A stretch of 64,000 nt of DNA from Apostichopus japonicus. Its lineage: Eukaryota; Echinodermata; Holothuroidea; Aspidochirotida; Stichopodidae. Shown piece after piece: positions 36,728 through 49,047 of the stretch; the first letter of the stretch is position 1, and the number at the start of each line of letters is the position of its first letter. The position numbers and the translations under genes were made by a program. The stretch covers positions 16,299,876 to 16,363,875 of the forward strand of contig NC_092567.1 in the NCBI RefSeq assembly GCF_037975245.1, read 5' to 3'. The notes beneath the pieces are model-generated. The model saw nothing but the letters and a program-made list of their open reading frames with translations, was not told the DNA's origin and did no database searches.

Positions 36728-37828
36728 TAGGTCTACTCATCAGAAACAAACTCCCAACAGGGACCGTGAAGTTGGTGAGAGGGTGGGTTTGTAGAAATTC
36801 CACCTCATACATCCCTGGCTGCTTTAACCGAGCCCGGGGAGTTACTCATCACGCACAAACGCGTTATTAAACGCTTCGTCTTTTGTTATGATAACGTTAT
36901 TTGCGGTGTAAAAAAATATGTCACCGAAACGTTTTCAGGCTAGTAAATCCACACAAATTTCGTAAGGACATGAATATGACATTAATATAACATTAAAATC
37001 TCATAGAACGTTATGTCGACGTTTCAACAACACCACATTTGATGTTATAAAACGTATTAAATGTTATGCTAACGTACCTGTTACTTCTCAAGTCTCTTCA
37101 TGTCGAGATGAGAAATTGTATCACTATCGTAGTACAGTGAAGGTTTCCAACTTCCTATTGAAACCAGCTAGCGCATGGTCACGGCCAGCCTATCAGGTGC
37201 TACGAAGTGCAACTCTGCTTAAAGTTTTGGAACATCGAACAAGTTATTCATGGAGCGTATCCCGTATGTTCGGAGCGTGATAGCCCTTGTAGCTTTCATG
37301 GGGTTCTATCCTACCCCTTATTCAACTTACTCACGCGTATGTCTTGGTAATTCTCCAGAGAAATAGAAAGGCTTATACCATAGGATCGCTCACATAGTCG
37401 ACAGCTCGTTGCAGCAAACGTTGAGCTCACACGTGGCAAGCCAGGTGACTGCCTGGCCCCGCCTCCTCTCTTAACAAATGTACCGCGTTATACACATTGC
37501 TGGCAGTTTGCCAAGGCTTAAGAAGTTTTCGTTTTTCTGGCACGTTGCCAATGTTTGAGATAGTCCTCTTTTTGGCAGTTTGCCAAGATATTAAAGCATC
37601 GTTTGAAACCATTCAGTCTTGCGCATTTTAGCATATTCGGCTTGCGCATTTTAACATGTTCTGAGAGTGGGTTCCACAAGTGTTTTAGAACACAAGTGAG
37701 GTTTTAAACCTAGATATATGGCGATGAATTATTATTATTAGAGAGGAGTATAATTAGCGAGGACGATCTGACCCATGAATGCCCAGGAAAACTATGTCAT
37801 GTCCTGGTTTCTGCTGGTACTGTACTTG
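36728..37828. other. DIRS interior of unclear content
   Basis: The position where reverse transcriptase and RNase H would be expected holds AT-rich sequence with repeated AACGTTAT words (36880-37075) and a frame at 37427-37612 with no recognisable domain. No RT motif was found. It may be a deletion filled by other repeats. Confidence 0.4.
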
Positions 37829-38870
37829 TTAAACACATTTGGGATGTGTAGCGATTAAAGGTGTAGCGGTTGCGGTGTTTTTCTGCAATTGATTCGAACC
37901 TGTCGTCGCAGCCCAAGCTGCTAGTTTCGGGGGGCAACGATCCCCCCGATGTAGAAGGCTTTCCTCCTCTGGGAAGCGGGAGTAACCGTCCTCTGTAACC
38001 CCGAAATCTAGGGGTCGACCTCGTCGTCTAGGCCGGACAGGTTGACCGACGTTCTGCAAACCAGAAGTTCCTCACCGGGGGACAAATCAGGTTGCATTCT
38101 TTGGTCTGGGATTGATCGTGGTGTCGCGGCCGGGTGTTCAGTGCCCGTATTTGTCCTTCCCTCTCTGAGGCTGGGGATAAGTATATGTCCCTTCGCCGTG
38201 GGAACCTCGTTCGGGGCCGGCTCTCTTTTCGGATTGGGCGCTCTGGGGGCCCAGCAGTTGTTACTCTCGTCGGCCCCCGGCCTCGGGATCGGCCGCGGCT
38301 CCAGCTAGGAGGTCTGCGGACCGGGTTTGTGCCCCTGCTTCCCCGTTCTGGGGGCCCAGCAGTCGTCGATCTCATCGGTTCCCGGCTCCGGGACCGGCTC
38401 TGGGTCCGTAGTGGGGCTTTGGTTTCGGGCTCCCTATGGAGTCTCGTCGGACCCGGGCCCTCCGAAGCCCATCTCTCGGGACCCAGCAGTCGATTGTAGC
38501 TCCGGTTCCCGGCTTCGAGGCCGGTCTCGGATCCGGAGTGGAACCTCGGTTCTTCACTCCCTCTGGGGTCTCGCCGGACCCGGGCTCCCGGAGCCCCTCT
38601 CTGTGTGTACCACGCCGAGTACCACTCTCCTCGACCCGGACATTTTGTCCGTTCCGGTCGGAATTTCTAATGGGCTTTACATTGGCCTTTAGCCTTGCCC
38701 TTGCCTCCCCCTTGGTCATACAATCCGGACGTCGCCGGGACCTTGGGTTCTGGTCGGAATTTCTAATGGGCTTTACATTGGCCTAGGCCTTGCCCTTGCC
38801 TGCCCCCTTGGTCATACAATCCGGACGTCGCCGGGACCTTGGGGGGGCAAAAACTCTTTCTTCTCTCTCT
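37829..38870 (-). CDS. GC-rich, Arg-rich gag-like repeat region of the DIRS element
   Basis: This block is strikingly GC-rich against its surroundings. Minus-strand frames at 37829-38059, 38028-38375 and 38372-38719 are rich in Arg, Pro and Gly and read in different frames. Internal repeats of about 90-120 bp share GGGGGCCCAGCAGT and CCGG/GGCTC words. 38655-38850 is a near-perfect direct duplication of about 97 bp (GGTCGGAATTTCTAATGGGC..). I take it as a decayed gag-like region of the element; this is an inference from position and charge. Plus-strand frames of similar length exist here and look like shadows. Confidence 0.4.
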
Positions 38871-40891
38871 CTATCTCTCTCCTCCGGAAGGGGAGTCTCG
38901 TACATCAGCTAGTACAGTGCGCCAAGCCATTGGGCCACTCTATGTGTTCTTGGCCACTCCCCATTCTATCTCTTAACGACTCTTTGGCTTCTTCCTCACC
39001 TCCAGTCTCTCCTACAATTCCCTCCCCTCTCGGAGAGCCGTTGGGGGTACGGGATGGTGTCCAGTTTGTCCCGGAGCTAGCTAGCTAGCCAGCCAAGTGT
39101 ATAATTCTTGCCAAGGAGCTGGCGTAAACAAGATTTAGACCAACAAGGGTCTCTGGGCTACAGGTCCTGCCTCTGGGGCAAGGATCCTGGCCAATCCCCG
39201 CCCGATCCGGGCGGAACATCAAAACAATTGACATAATTCAAGTGGCTCCGAGTACATGATTGAAAAACTCACGTTAGGAAGGCTAGGAAAGGTAGTCTAT
39301 CGTAAGAACGTAAACTAACCAAGGGAGTGGAAGGAGCGGGGTGGGGAGACTAGAATTGCCTTTGCGGTTTTTGATCGCGATAACTTTCGTGGAAAATTTG
39401 TAGAACTTCGTTGACAACCGTGCCCGCAGTGGTCTAAATTTTGTCAACGAACTTATTCGTTTTCAACTTTTTTTTTTTTTTTTTTTTTGATTTTCAACGT
39501 TTGTTATCGATCGTTGGTTTTTTTTTTTTTTTTTTTTTTCCACGGGAGTTAAGCGAAACAGTACTGTACGCTACAAGAGTGAAAACCAACACTTAGAAAA
39601 GCGACCAAGTAACGAAGTACATGAAACGAGCAAACATCTTATAAGAAAAATAACAGATAAAAACATGTACAGATAAGAACATGTAAACAATGCGAGAACC
39701 GCCCATTCGCGCTAATGCGAAAGGGGGGTCGTGGTTACAAGGTACGCTACAAAAGTGAAAACCCAACACTTAAAGCGAACAAGTAACGAAAGCATGGAAG
39801 GCAAAAAAATTTTCTCTTGGCCGGAGCCTGGCCCTTCTCTTTCTCTGTCCACACTCTCTTCCTCGGCCCCCTCTCACCACCTCTCCTTCCTCTTCCTCTC
39901 CTATCTGTACTAGGTCTCCCACTACTAGGGAGCCGCTGGGGTTGGGGAGCAAGTCTAGTATGTTCTGTAGCTACAATCTAAGTCCTGCTAGCCAGGTAAT
40001 GATAATTAGCCAAGGAATGGGGGTGAACTGGGAACGCACCAGACACGGAACCCTCCTGGAAAAGTACGGCACTAGGGACAAGGGCAAGTTCATCCCCGGC
40101 CCTCACTGGCCGGAACATGGAGCAGTCAATGCATTTCAGCTGATTCCTAGACATGACTGAATGACCCCTAGCTAAGGGAACAACTTCTTAACAATATGAT
40201 AGGAGAAGCCCCCCTTCTTTGGGGAGGAAAACAGCTAACAAGGAAGAGATAGGTATAATGTAAACATTTACAAACAAATGTAATTATAAATATGATATAC
40301 CCATGTAGTATAAATTAATATACACATGTGGTATAAGGATAATAAAATATACACACATGGTAAGGGCAATGCGATACTACCTTAACACCGTGCCTCGGCT
40401 AGAGGCCCGCGGCTTACAAGGTAACAGAATAGGCATAAGGCCAGCCCACAAAAAGGTGGGGAAAAAGCCAGGAACGAGCCTGGGAGCAAGGAAGGGACAA
40501 GTAATATAGATATATAACGTATAAAGCAGCGATAATACAAGAGAAGTAGAGTAGTTAACAACTAAACAACGGGTGAGGGAAAGAACTAACGCAATAGCGT
40601 GTGTAGCCAAAAAAGGCGGGAACTAGCGTAACTACGGTAAACAATTCGCGGAACTGCTACCAGTACTAGAGTTCTGCACAGAAAAAAAGCGGAGCGAACG
40701 CCGCTCCCGAAAAACAGCCCTAAAAACCTCTCTAAAAAAAGAAAAGGATACTTATCGGGCTGCAAAGACTTCAAATACTTCCAAAAACAGTGGATGGGAA
40801 AAAATTTCCGATCCTAGGAACCAAAAGTGGACGAAATTCGGTGGAAAATATCCGCTCGAAAAAATACGAAGTAGACGCTTTGGTTGGTAGA
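38871..40891 (-). other. DIRS 5' leader region
   Basis: On the minus strand this lies between the right terminal repeat and the gag-like block. It has two long poly-T tracts (39470-39490, 39518-39539) and a repeated segment (GCTACAAGAGTGAAAACC at 39571, GCTACAAAAGTGAAAACCC at 39746). No intact gene. Confidence 0.4.
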
Positions 40892-41028
40892 ATGAGAAGG
40901 AAGGTTGGTGACCCGTGAAGCCGGGTCACAGAGGGTGCACAGTGTTAAAAGGTTACCAGGACATTCTAGGCGCGGTAGAATGAGGTGCATAGGTTGGGGG
41001 GAGACAGGTAAGCGAGGAACGAAGTAAA

Positions 41029-44000
41029 TCTAGTATAATTTCGAAACTGGAACTTTGAAGCTAGAAAGTATCTGGCATATTAATAGCATGTGAGAATCCT
41101 CCCTTTAGTAAGACTGCCTTTCCCCACTGGCCTCTTATTCACCTTTCAAGATTGTTAGTGTGGAACAATTATCATGTGTATTACGTAATCATTCCCCAAG
41201 CCTAGCAAAGGGACCCAGCTGAGCGTGAAAGAGTCACTTCCTCAGCGCAAATTTCCCCTGAACTAGTGTAGAGAGCCTATTAACATGCCTACGTAAAGCA
41301 GGTAAACTGTTGGGCTGCATTTTCAAATGCCTGGATTTCATATAACTATCAAAGTGCTTGAAACTTAAGAGACTGAAAAGATTAACTCTGCTCATATTAA
41401 AAGTGTAATGTGAAGCAATTACACAAGCTTTTTGACATTGATAAGTTCATGTTTAAATTATTCAAAGCTAAAATATACCTAACATGCACAGCTACTTCAG
41501 TCAATCTGTGTGAGTTTGAAGTCGAACTATGAATAAATTACTCAATTTATGCTTTTGACATTTTTAAACTGTATGTGATCAACACTATGTAATTTTACGT
41601 GCAGTTTTTTTTTTAATATATGTTTTTATAAATATTTTCTTTGATTCTAAAGTTATTGTTCATCATATTTTCCACCCTGGGAAGTAACTCCTACTGTAGA
41701 TTGCATTTTTCAAACTCCCAAGCCCTTTCAAGATTTAACCTGCATGGATGAACATGTACATGAAACGACCTTGACCAAACACTGGTCAACTGGTGTATAA
41801 TCATTCAAACTGTTTTGTGGAGTACTATTGTTTACTGACCTACATACTGTACATATAAGCAGAGCTCGTTAGTTAACACTAAATGACAAAATAATCAGAC
41901 AATGATGGTGACCTGAATATCTAAACAACTGCATCTGAGGTAAAATATATAACTTATAAAACTCCGGACTGGACTGATCAATGCAGACTGGTATTTAGCA
42001 GCCAAATTTTTTTTTTTAAATTCTACAGAATAAGAAGACCTATATATACTGTTGTACATCAATATTACCTTGACTATAGATGTTCTAGGCTAAAGTCACA
42101 TTTTAATTTATAAACTCAACTAGATTCAAGATCAACATTTTGAATGTTCTAAGATTTTACTCTTCCAACCACCCCACTGTACCATGCTACTGAGATGACA
42201 ATTAATCTCCATTTTCACAGAATAATTACAGAAACATAGAACTCTGTAAAACCTTGTGACAGTCAGACTGCCATTCGCACTGACCATTAAACATGAAACA
42301 TATGTATATGCTGAGCGTACATTAATTATTCCCAAGAAATATCATACTGTATGTACATGTATACGTTTCAATTCAGCACCTTGTTTAAAAATTGATGATT
42401 GGTGATAATGTCTGGTTTTTGTACCCCACCCCAGTCTGTCCCAAACTTCCCAACCCCCACCCCAAATAAATGCAAATGGATATAACTGCAACATGAATCA
42501 GTGGGTTTGATTATTATATTTGGTGGACATAAATGAATGTTTAGCATGGAAACAAAACCAACTATTTTACTGAACAGAAATATGTAAACTGCACACAGTC
42601 TTTGTTAGTGCTCAAATCATGTGTATACTGTTTGTATGTAATATTGTACACAAACCTAAACTTGTGTCTATTGATGACAATTAAAAATATAAGTACTGTA
42701 TATATATATAAGTAACAAGTTGCAAGAACAAATAAACCAGACCCAGACACTCAGTACTGGTAGTTACTAGTTAGTACGTTGTTTGCCAGTTGGAGCACTG
42801 CCGATGCCCTGGCCTCCATTTTTCATCAATTTCTCTTCATTGTTAAGCTCATTTTTCTACCAATTTTCTACAAAACAGTATTTTTATTTTTTACTTTTAT
42901 TTTACCGTTTTCCTCTTCCTTAAATGTGTCTTACTACTGTAACTTAAAGGTACAGTATGCTGCATTGGCCCCAAATATGCCAGATATTCAAATATGGTCA
43001 CCGTTGGTCAAGTTCTGTATTTATTACCACCCTGCATGAAATTGACCTCACTAGGACACTCAGTCATCTTGTGTGTTCATTTAGAACTTCTGAAAACAGT
43101 TTGGAGAGTAAAGACCTCCAGGAATTTTTTTTTTTAAAAACTTAATTAAAAAACTATAATTTACGGCCTATACTGACTTATATAACAACGTCATCATCAT
43201 TTTCTTTTTGTGCATGTGTGTGTGTGTGTGTGAGTTGTAAAATGTTTACTCTAGTCTTTAACACCTATAGACGAGGATATTAAAAGAGAATAAAACTGGA
43301 ACTGAGCTTGAAGCTACAGTACAGTACCTGTAGTTATTTAATTATTGAATGTGATTTCCGAAAGTCCTGTATCAAAAGTTCCTGTAACATTTACAATACA
43401 TAAAAAAAAACTATAAAAAAAAAACAACAACAAAAAACAAACAATACAGTTAAAATCCAAATTTAACCATAACATAACTGAAATTTATGCCAATATCTAC
43501 TAGTCTGTACTACAATGGTGACCTTGTGAACTAAATGCCAAGCATCACTTGTACATAACAATTGGCTATAGATACTGTACGTAAACAATGTCTACTTAAG
43601 TAAACAATGTCTACTTAAGTTTGAAGTTTGAGTTGTGCAAGTGAGTTTGGCCTCAAGTGTTCACATTTAAGAACGCAAAGGCGATTAATGATATTAGTCG
43701 TAAACTGACCATGGCTAATCAACCACAAGTTGACAACAATTGTGCAAGACTTTGGATTCGATTTCTTCACTTTTAACGTTTAATAATGAGGAGAATATTA
43801 CCAAAATCAATACAGCTGCTTTTAAGGTCTACGGACACCCGAACAACATTGTTCTAAACACTCATAAAAATAGCTCCAACTCCCATCAAAAGATTGATTA
43901 TTTTTCAAGTCTTTTCTAGTTTTCTTAATTTGAGTTTTTAATAAACATTAGCAAGTTATGTACATTAATGTGAAGGGGGTGACTGCCTAATAATTCTGTT

Positions 44001-44113
44001 ATGTTGATCTCCATTGGTTTTACAACCTCCATTTCTAGGACACAGGTTTGTGGCATTCAAGGCAATTATTTTTTTTAAATTATTTTATTGTCTTCTTTGA
44101 AAAGAGGACCATC
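41029..44113. other. No gene seen
   Basis: AT-rich sequence with poly-A and poly-T runs and a short TG tract near 43216. Short ORFs lack splice sites or recognisable motifs. Confidence 0.4.
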
Positions 44114-45487
44114 CAGGGTGGGAATTTTACGGTACGCCGGTACGCTAGCGTACTGGAATGAAAATATGGCTAACCAAAATAAGAAAATCAAATGGGCCTA
44201 GTACTACACACCCTTGTAATGAGCGTACCAAAATTCTGACCGTAAGTGACTGCATCAGACTGTAGTAGGCTATATCTGCAATCTGCTTCTAATTAGTTAC
44301 GGAGGATTAATTTGTCGCGCAGCTACCAAAAAACACCAACGAACAGGCCGCACACAGCTGGCTGCTAGCTCAGCGATCGTGCCTGGACCGTCACATACCT
44401 ACGACTAACTGTGTATGCATCGCAATTTATTCCAACTTCACACATGAACTACGCAATTGCCGACCGCAATTGCGTAGTTCATACTGTACATGTGCTCAGA
44501 ATTTTCCCAGGTACCCTGCCAAACAACTGTGCGCTCATCCCCTGTCTAACACCTGTTTGTTAACATTTTTGGCACGTTTCCAAGAAACGTTTCATGGAGT
44601 ATTCCCCATGATACACGAGGCACAGTTCATACACGCAGCACAAGATATTAAGCTATGGCCATCTTTATGAAAGTAAACCTAATGTAATAAAATATGTTTT
44701 AGGCCACACGGCATGATTAACCAATGCTTAAAATTATTTCTATGTTCTTGTAGAAAACGTCAAGTTCGCAAAATACAATTAGTTGTGTTTTTGTAGTTAC
44801 GTGAGATCCGTAACAGACGAGGTGGTTAGGCTATTTGCCATACACTTAACTATGGTAGGACATTATTTTTTCCGTATTTTTGGAAATTCTAGAAAATACT
44901 TTCTTTTCCCCCCGCTTAACACCAGATGTGGTCTTACGGTTTATTCATAAATGGGTGTACTAGAGCCTTGTTTACATGACATTAGTTGCATGTAGCACGA
45001 TATGCCAGTTTTGCGTGAATTTTTCGAAAGTGTTTTGCTGGATCTTTCGTAAAATTTGAAAGGACCGAACTTACTTTTCGTACACAATTGGTAATTTCTC
45101 TACTGATTTTCAGAGTTTTTTTACGATCTCCAGTCGATACATTTCCTATGATCATGTATTTGAATAACTAATACCAAGTCGAGTATTCGACCCGGTATTG
45201 TCTGGTCGGAGAGTTCAACGTGATGGAGAGGGATTGCAATTATTTCGATCGAACATGCATTGACTGGATTATCTGCGCCGCCGCTGTCGGCTCGATATAA
45301 AGTACACTTGTGCTGCGAATCAGGAAGTTTTCACAAAAGGATAACAGCGTTCAGGTCATTGTGCTGTGCTTACCGATTCATGAATTGTGCTTGTACCAAC
45401 TGAGAAATCTTGGCTCATGTTGGTAAGAACATTTCATCAAAAAATGAAAAAATGCTTACCAACTTTTTTTGCCAAATTCCCACCCTG
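44114..45487. mobile_element. hAT-like element with 8-bp target duplication
   Basis: The ends CAGGGTGGGAATTTTAC and the complement of CAGGGTGGGAATTTGGC are flanked by perfect GGACCATC (44106-44113 and 45488-45495). At 1374 bp it carries no recognisable transposase, so it is non-autonomous. Confidence 0.88.
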
Positions 45488-46035
45488 GGACCATCACATT
45501 ATTCCAAAGAGATATGTGGGCTTAACTGTGATTAGGAGTAAACTTTTTCAAGGGCTACAAGATGAAATCTTGATGAGCGCAATACTCCACGTCATAGCGT
45601 GCACAATGAGCTTTTCAGATTTATGAAAATTTGTGTATATCTTGGAAATGAAAAGAGGTTTCCGAAAAATTGCAATTAATTATCACACACAACAAAAGGA
45701 ACTTGAATACTGCTACAGTATGTACAGTAGTTGTCCGTAGTATACAGAGTACGGTACTGCACAGTGTCAAAATTAACCTACTGTACTGTACAACTTTAGT
45801 AGTAAATACTTTAAAAGTCAAAAGTCGAAAAATGTCTCCAGTATGCAACTATGTTTGTACAGCATTTTGAATAATGAATCTGATGCTGTGTTCATTCAGT
45901 GTCCAATGCTGTGCAGTAATTGTTTACTTTCGTGTGAAAGTAAACATCTAGGCTACTGTACATACATATACAGTATGTTCACATGTGTACAGTACAATTA
46001 CCAGTCTTTAACTTTGCATACATGTACAGTATAGT

Positions 46036-46632
46036 AAATGCTTCATAACTGATGCACCCCCGTAATTGACGCACCTTCAGTTATTACTAGCAACGATACA
46101 GCAGGCCACCTAAACTTTTTGCAGTCAGGCAGAATTACATATTTCATGAGTTTGAATCCATTTGAGCTATTTGCTGACCAAATTGTGGTATTTTCTTAGC
46201 TTTTAATTCCCTCTCCCCAGTTTTGCACGTTTTTTGGGCATTTGGAAATCTTACACCCTATAAATACCCAACATTACCTCAATATGATAAAACTACTCTC
46301 TGTGACCTCACCTGTCTGAGCTTAGAGGCTCAGAGCATAGCAAACAGCATCCAAAGTCAATGGATGTATACTTATGCCTACACTACAGTTAGCTTATCGA
46401 CGAATGTGTCAATTTAGGGGTATGAAAGAACTTGACACGGCAGACATTTTGTGGTCAAATTCTGCTCAATTGTACGGTGCATAAGCACAGAACCTTAAAT
46501 ATTTTGAGATCAGAACATTTCTGAGGAACTACACATATGAAAACCACATACAGTTGAGTGTTTTGGATTTTTCCTTGATAGATATCGTTGATCAAATCCT
46601 TAAGTGCGTCAATTATGAGCCCACCATGCTAC
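46036..46632 (+). mobile_element. ~0.6-kb MITE, copy 1
   Basis: Near-identical to 55354-55953 in the same orientation. The start contains CGTAATTGACGCACC and the end GTGCGTCAATTATGAGCCC, so the ends are inverted around an ATAATTGACGCAC core. No coding capacity. Confidence 0.8.
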
Positions 46633-46660
46633 ATGAGCATATCTTGAGAGTATAGCGTAT

Positions 46661-46715
46661 ATTGCTTTTTGGCCTTTTGGCTAAGATTATGTGTAGTATT
46701 ATGTTGCCCTTCAGT
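46661..46715 (+). ncRNA. U2 snRNA-like 5' fragment (probable pseudogene or U2-headed SINE)
   Basis: GGCCTTTTGGCTAAGAT followed by GTGTAGTAT reproduces the 5' end of U2 snRNA, including the GTAGTA branch-site pairing element, with a few changes. Downstream of about 46715 the sequence does not follow U2 stem-loop II and no Sm site is visible. A functional U2 is therefore unlikely. Confidence 0.6.
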
Positions 46716-47908
46716 TCTAGGGGAATCGTGATACACACCTGACCTGAGATTACACAGAATGCAAGGTGTCTGGGGTTGAGAGCAGATCTGTCCTTCGATA
46801 GTTCTTTGGTTTTACGTACAGGCATGTGATCTTACTCAGTCTTAGCCTATACTGCCGGTCATCCAATGTGGTTAAATTTCTTAGATCTAAAGTTAACAAC
46901 GTATTACTGTAAATTTAGATCTAGTTAACCTAGTAAAGTAACTTAGATCTTCAGTAGTTAAACCTAGATAAATAAATCCTCACTACAAATGCATTCAATC
47001 TTGACTGTCTTAATCAATAATATCTTTTTTTGATACTTTTGTGTAGCAAATGATCACACATGTTCAAGCATGTCCTGGATTCATTCTTAGGAACGCTGGG
47101 AGGAATGGCGGAAGTTGTTACTGTAGACCAGCAAGGAATGATCCTGTGTATTTTGTAGTGTCTTATTGCGTGTCCTACTCTGTAGAATAGCCTAACAAGT
47201 AACAGTAACATTTAGGCCTAGGCCTAGCCCAGACTAAATAAATTACAGTAACGCGTCGTTGGTTAATTTAGTCTGCATGTTATTCCTTCTACAGTACACG
47301 CGTTTACACGGCCTTTGTCATTTTAGGCTTGTCCTGAAAGAACCTACCTGATGTTTGATTTCTCTGCGTTATAATTGTAGCTATTTTCTCACTTCTGATT
47401 GTTTCCAAGCTTTGAGTTCGTTGTTATGATAAGCGTATTTATAACGCGGCGCTCTGCTGCTACTGTTCGTCGGCGTACACATAAATCGAATGTAATGTGT
47501 AGTGATCATAGAGCATAATAAAAGAACAGTGATGCATGTTTAGCGACTATATGAGTATGACACTGCACTATTATTATATCATATCACTGATTGCAAACAA
47601 TTTTGTTTGGTTAAAAATTTCCATGGAATTCCTCAGGATGTTGGCATTTTACACCGCAACAAAGAATAAGAATTTCAACAAAGAAATGTACGGCACCGTA
47701 TGCTTAAATTGTAATTGTTTAATGATGTGAATCACTTTTCTTTTTTCAAAGTTGGAAACTTCCAATGATTGTAACAAATTATCATATCGTGCGTACAATT
47801 GTCAACGGAATAAAAACCTCAGACTTCCGCCAATTTCCCGTCAGACACAAAAATAGCCAGTGTCGTCATCAAAGTCCAACAGCGAAACATAAATGGTCGG
47901 GGCTTGAT
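46716..47908. other. No gene seen
   Basis: Non-repetitive AT-rich sequence. No convincing exon. Confidence 0.35.
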
Positions 47909-49039
47909 CATAGGCGTAGGAGCCTCATTTGATTTGGGGGGGCTGTAACGACTTGCCCGAAAAATATAACCAAAATTTTTCGCGCGCTCCGCGCGCGTTC
48001 CACATGTCAATGTGCATATCATATAGGCATTCATCGCTTATTACATCACATGCCGATAACATTAAACCGTTCGTGTTATTACCCTTCCATATTGGTAATA
48101 TAATTATTGGGGAAGTCGTTAAAACAATAATGATAATAATATAAGTTTAACTATTGAAAAACACATTGTAAATTCTTCTTCTATCAGTAGGTGCCAGTGG
48201 CGTAGCTAGGGGTATTGGTCAGGGGGGAGAGAATGCTCTGTAGGGGCGCTTTCGACACTATCTAAGCGGAGCGCCACCACCAGTTGGCGCGGAGCGTACA
48301 AAATTTTTTGGAGTAAAGATACTCCCTAGATCGCTGGAAATGACCCTTCCCAGGCCTACCTAATTTGCAGATAAACGAAGATTAAATAGGTGTCATCGCC
48401 ATTTGTCAGAAAATTACACCAACAAAATGTGACAAATGTCAATAGGTATTTGAGAGCGCAATAAAAAAAGTCAATAATCGCGAATAAGTAGAAAGTGGTA
48501 AAAAGCTGAAAAGGGCGCCAGCAGTCCATTTGAGTCCGTCAGGGGGGGTTCATCGGCCCCCTCTGACTGTATGGACGCTCCGCCACTGGTAGGTGCCCGA
48601 AAAATTCTCAGTATATTGCCCAAATTTTCACCAAAAAAATTGAAAAACACACTGCAAATTATTATTCTTTCAGTAGGTGCCCGAAAAAAATTCTCAGCAT
48701 ATATTGCCCGAATTTTCACCAAAAAATTGAAAAACACATTGCAAATTCTTCTTCTTTCAGTAGGTGCTCGAAAAATTCTCAGTATATTGCCCAAATTTTC
48801 AACAAAAAATTGAAAAGCACATTGCAAATTATTATTCTTTCAGTAGATGCCCGAAAAATTCTCTGCATATTGCCGAAGTTTCACCAAAAAAGAAAAAAAA
48901 ACACACTGCAAATTATTCTTCTTCAACTTCCAGTAGGTACCCGAAAAATTCTCAGCATATTGCCCGAATTTTCACAAAAATAATTGGTTGTGGGGCTGCA
49001 GCCCCCCCCCCCCCCAGCCCCCCGCCTCCTACGCCTATG
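47909..49039. mobile_element. hAT-like element carrying a minisatellite
   Basis: Ends CATAGGCGTAGGAGCC and the complement of CATAGGCGTAGGAGGC are flanked by perfect GGCTTGAT (47901-47908 and 49040-49047). Inside are about six tandem units of roughly 83 bp (48150-48975), each with AGTAGGTGCCCGAAAAATTC, TTGCCCAAATTTTCACC and AACACACTGCAAATTATT. A second hAT-type MITE is inserted in the first unit. Confidence 0.85.
48195..48588. mobile_element. hAT-type MITE nested in the minisatellite
   Basis: Ends CAGTGGCGTAGCTAGG and the complement of CAGTGGCGGAGCGTCC are flanked by perfect GTAGGTGC (48187-48194 and 48589-48596), which is part of the minisatellite unit. 394 bp, no coding capacity. Confidence 0.88.
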
Positions 49040-49047
49040 GGCTTGAT

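Larger units (their letters stand above)
34303..41028 (-). mobile_element. DIRS-like tyrosine-recombinase retrotransposon, RT not recognisable
   Basis: 34340-34461 and 40892-41013 are 122-bp inverted repeats that I read as identical (CTTACCTGTCTCC.. to ..CTTCCTTCTCAT). The segment 35085-35182 is an internal complementary region: its first half is the complement of the extreme left end (34303-34355) and its second half is the complement of the extreme right end, joined at GGAGTATTTACTTC. Inverted terminal repeats plus such a region plus a tyrosine recombinase define DIRS elements. Minus-strand order is ITR, leader, Arg-rich gag-like repeats, recombinase, complementary region, ITR. No reverse transcriptase or RNase H was found between 36.1 and 40.9 kb, and two SINEs sit at 36.2-36.7 kb, so this copy is dead or depends on others. 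Confidence 0.85.

Noticed and set aside
38042..38786. Several plus-strand ORFs of 88-121 codons in the GC-rich island
   Set aside because: Stop codons are rare in GC-rich repeats on all frames; the frames are shadows of the repeats and lie on the strand opposite to the element's genes.
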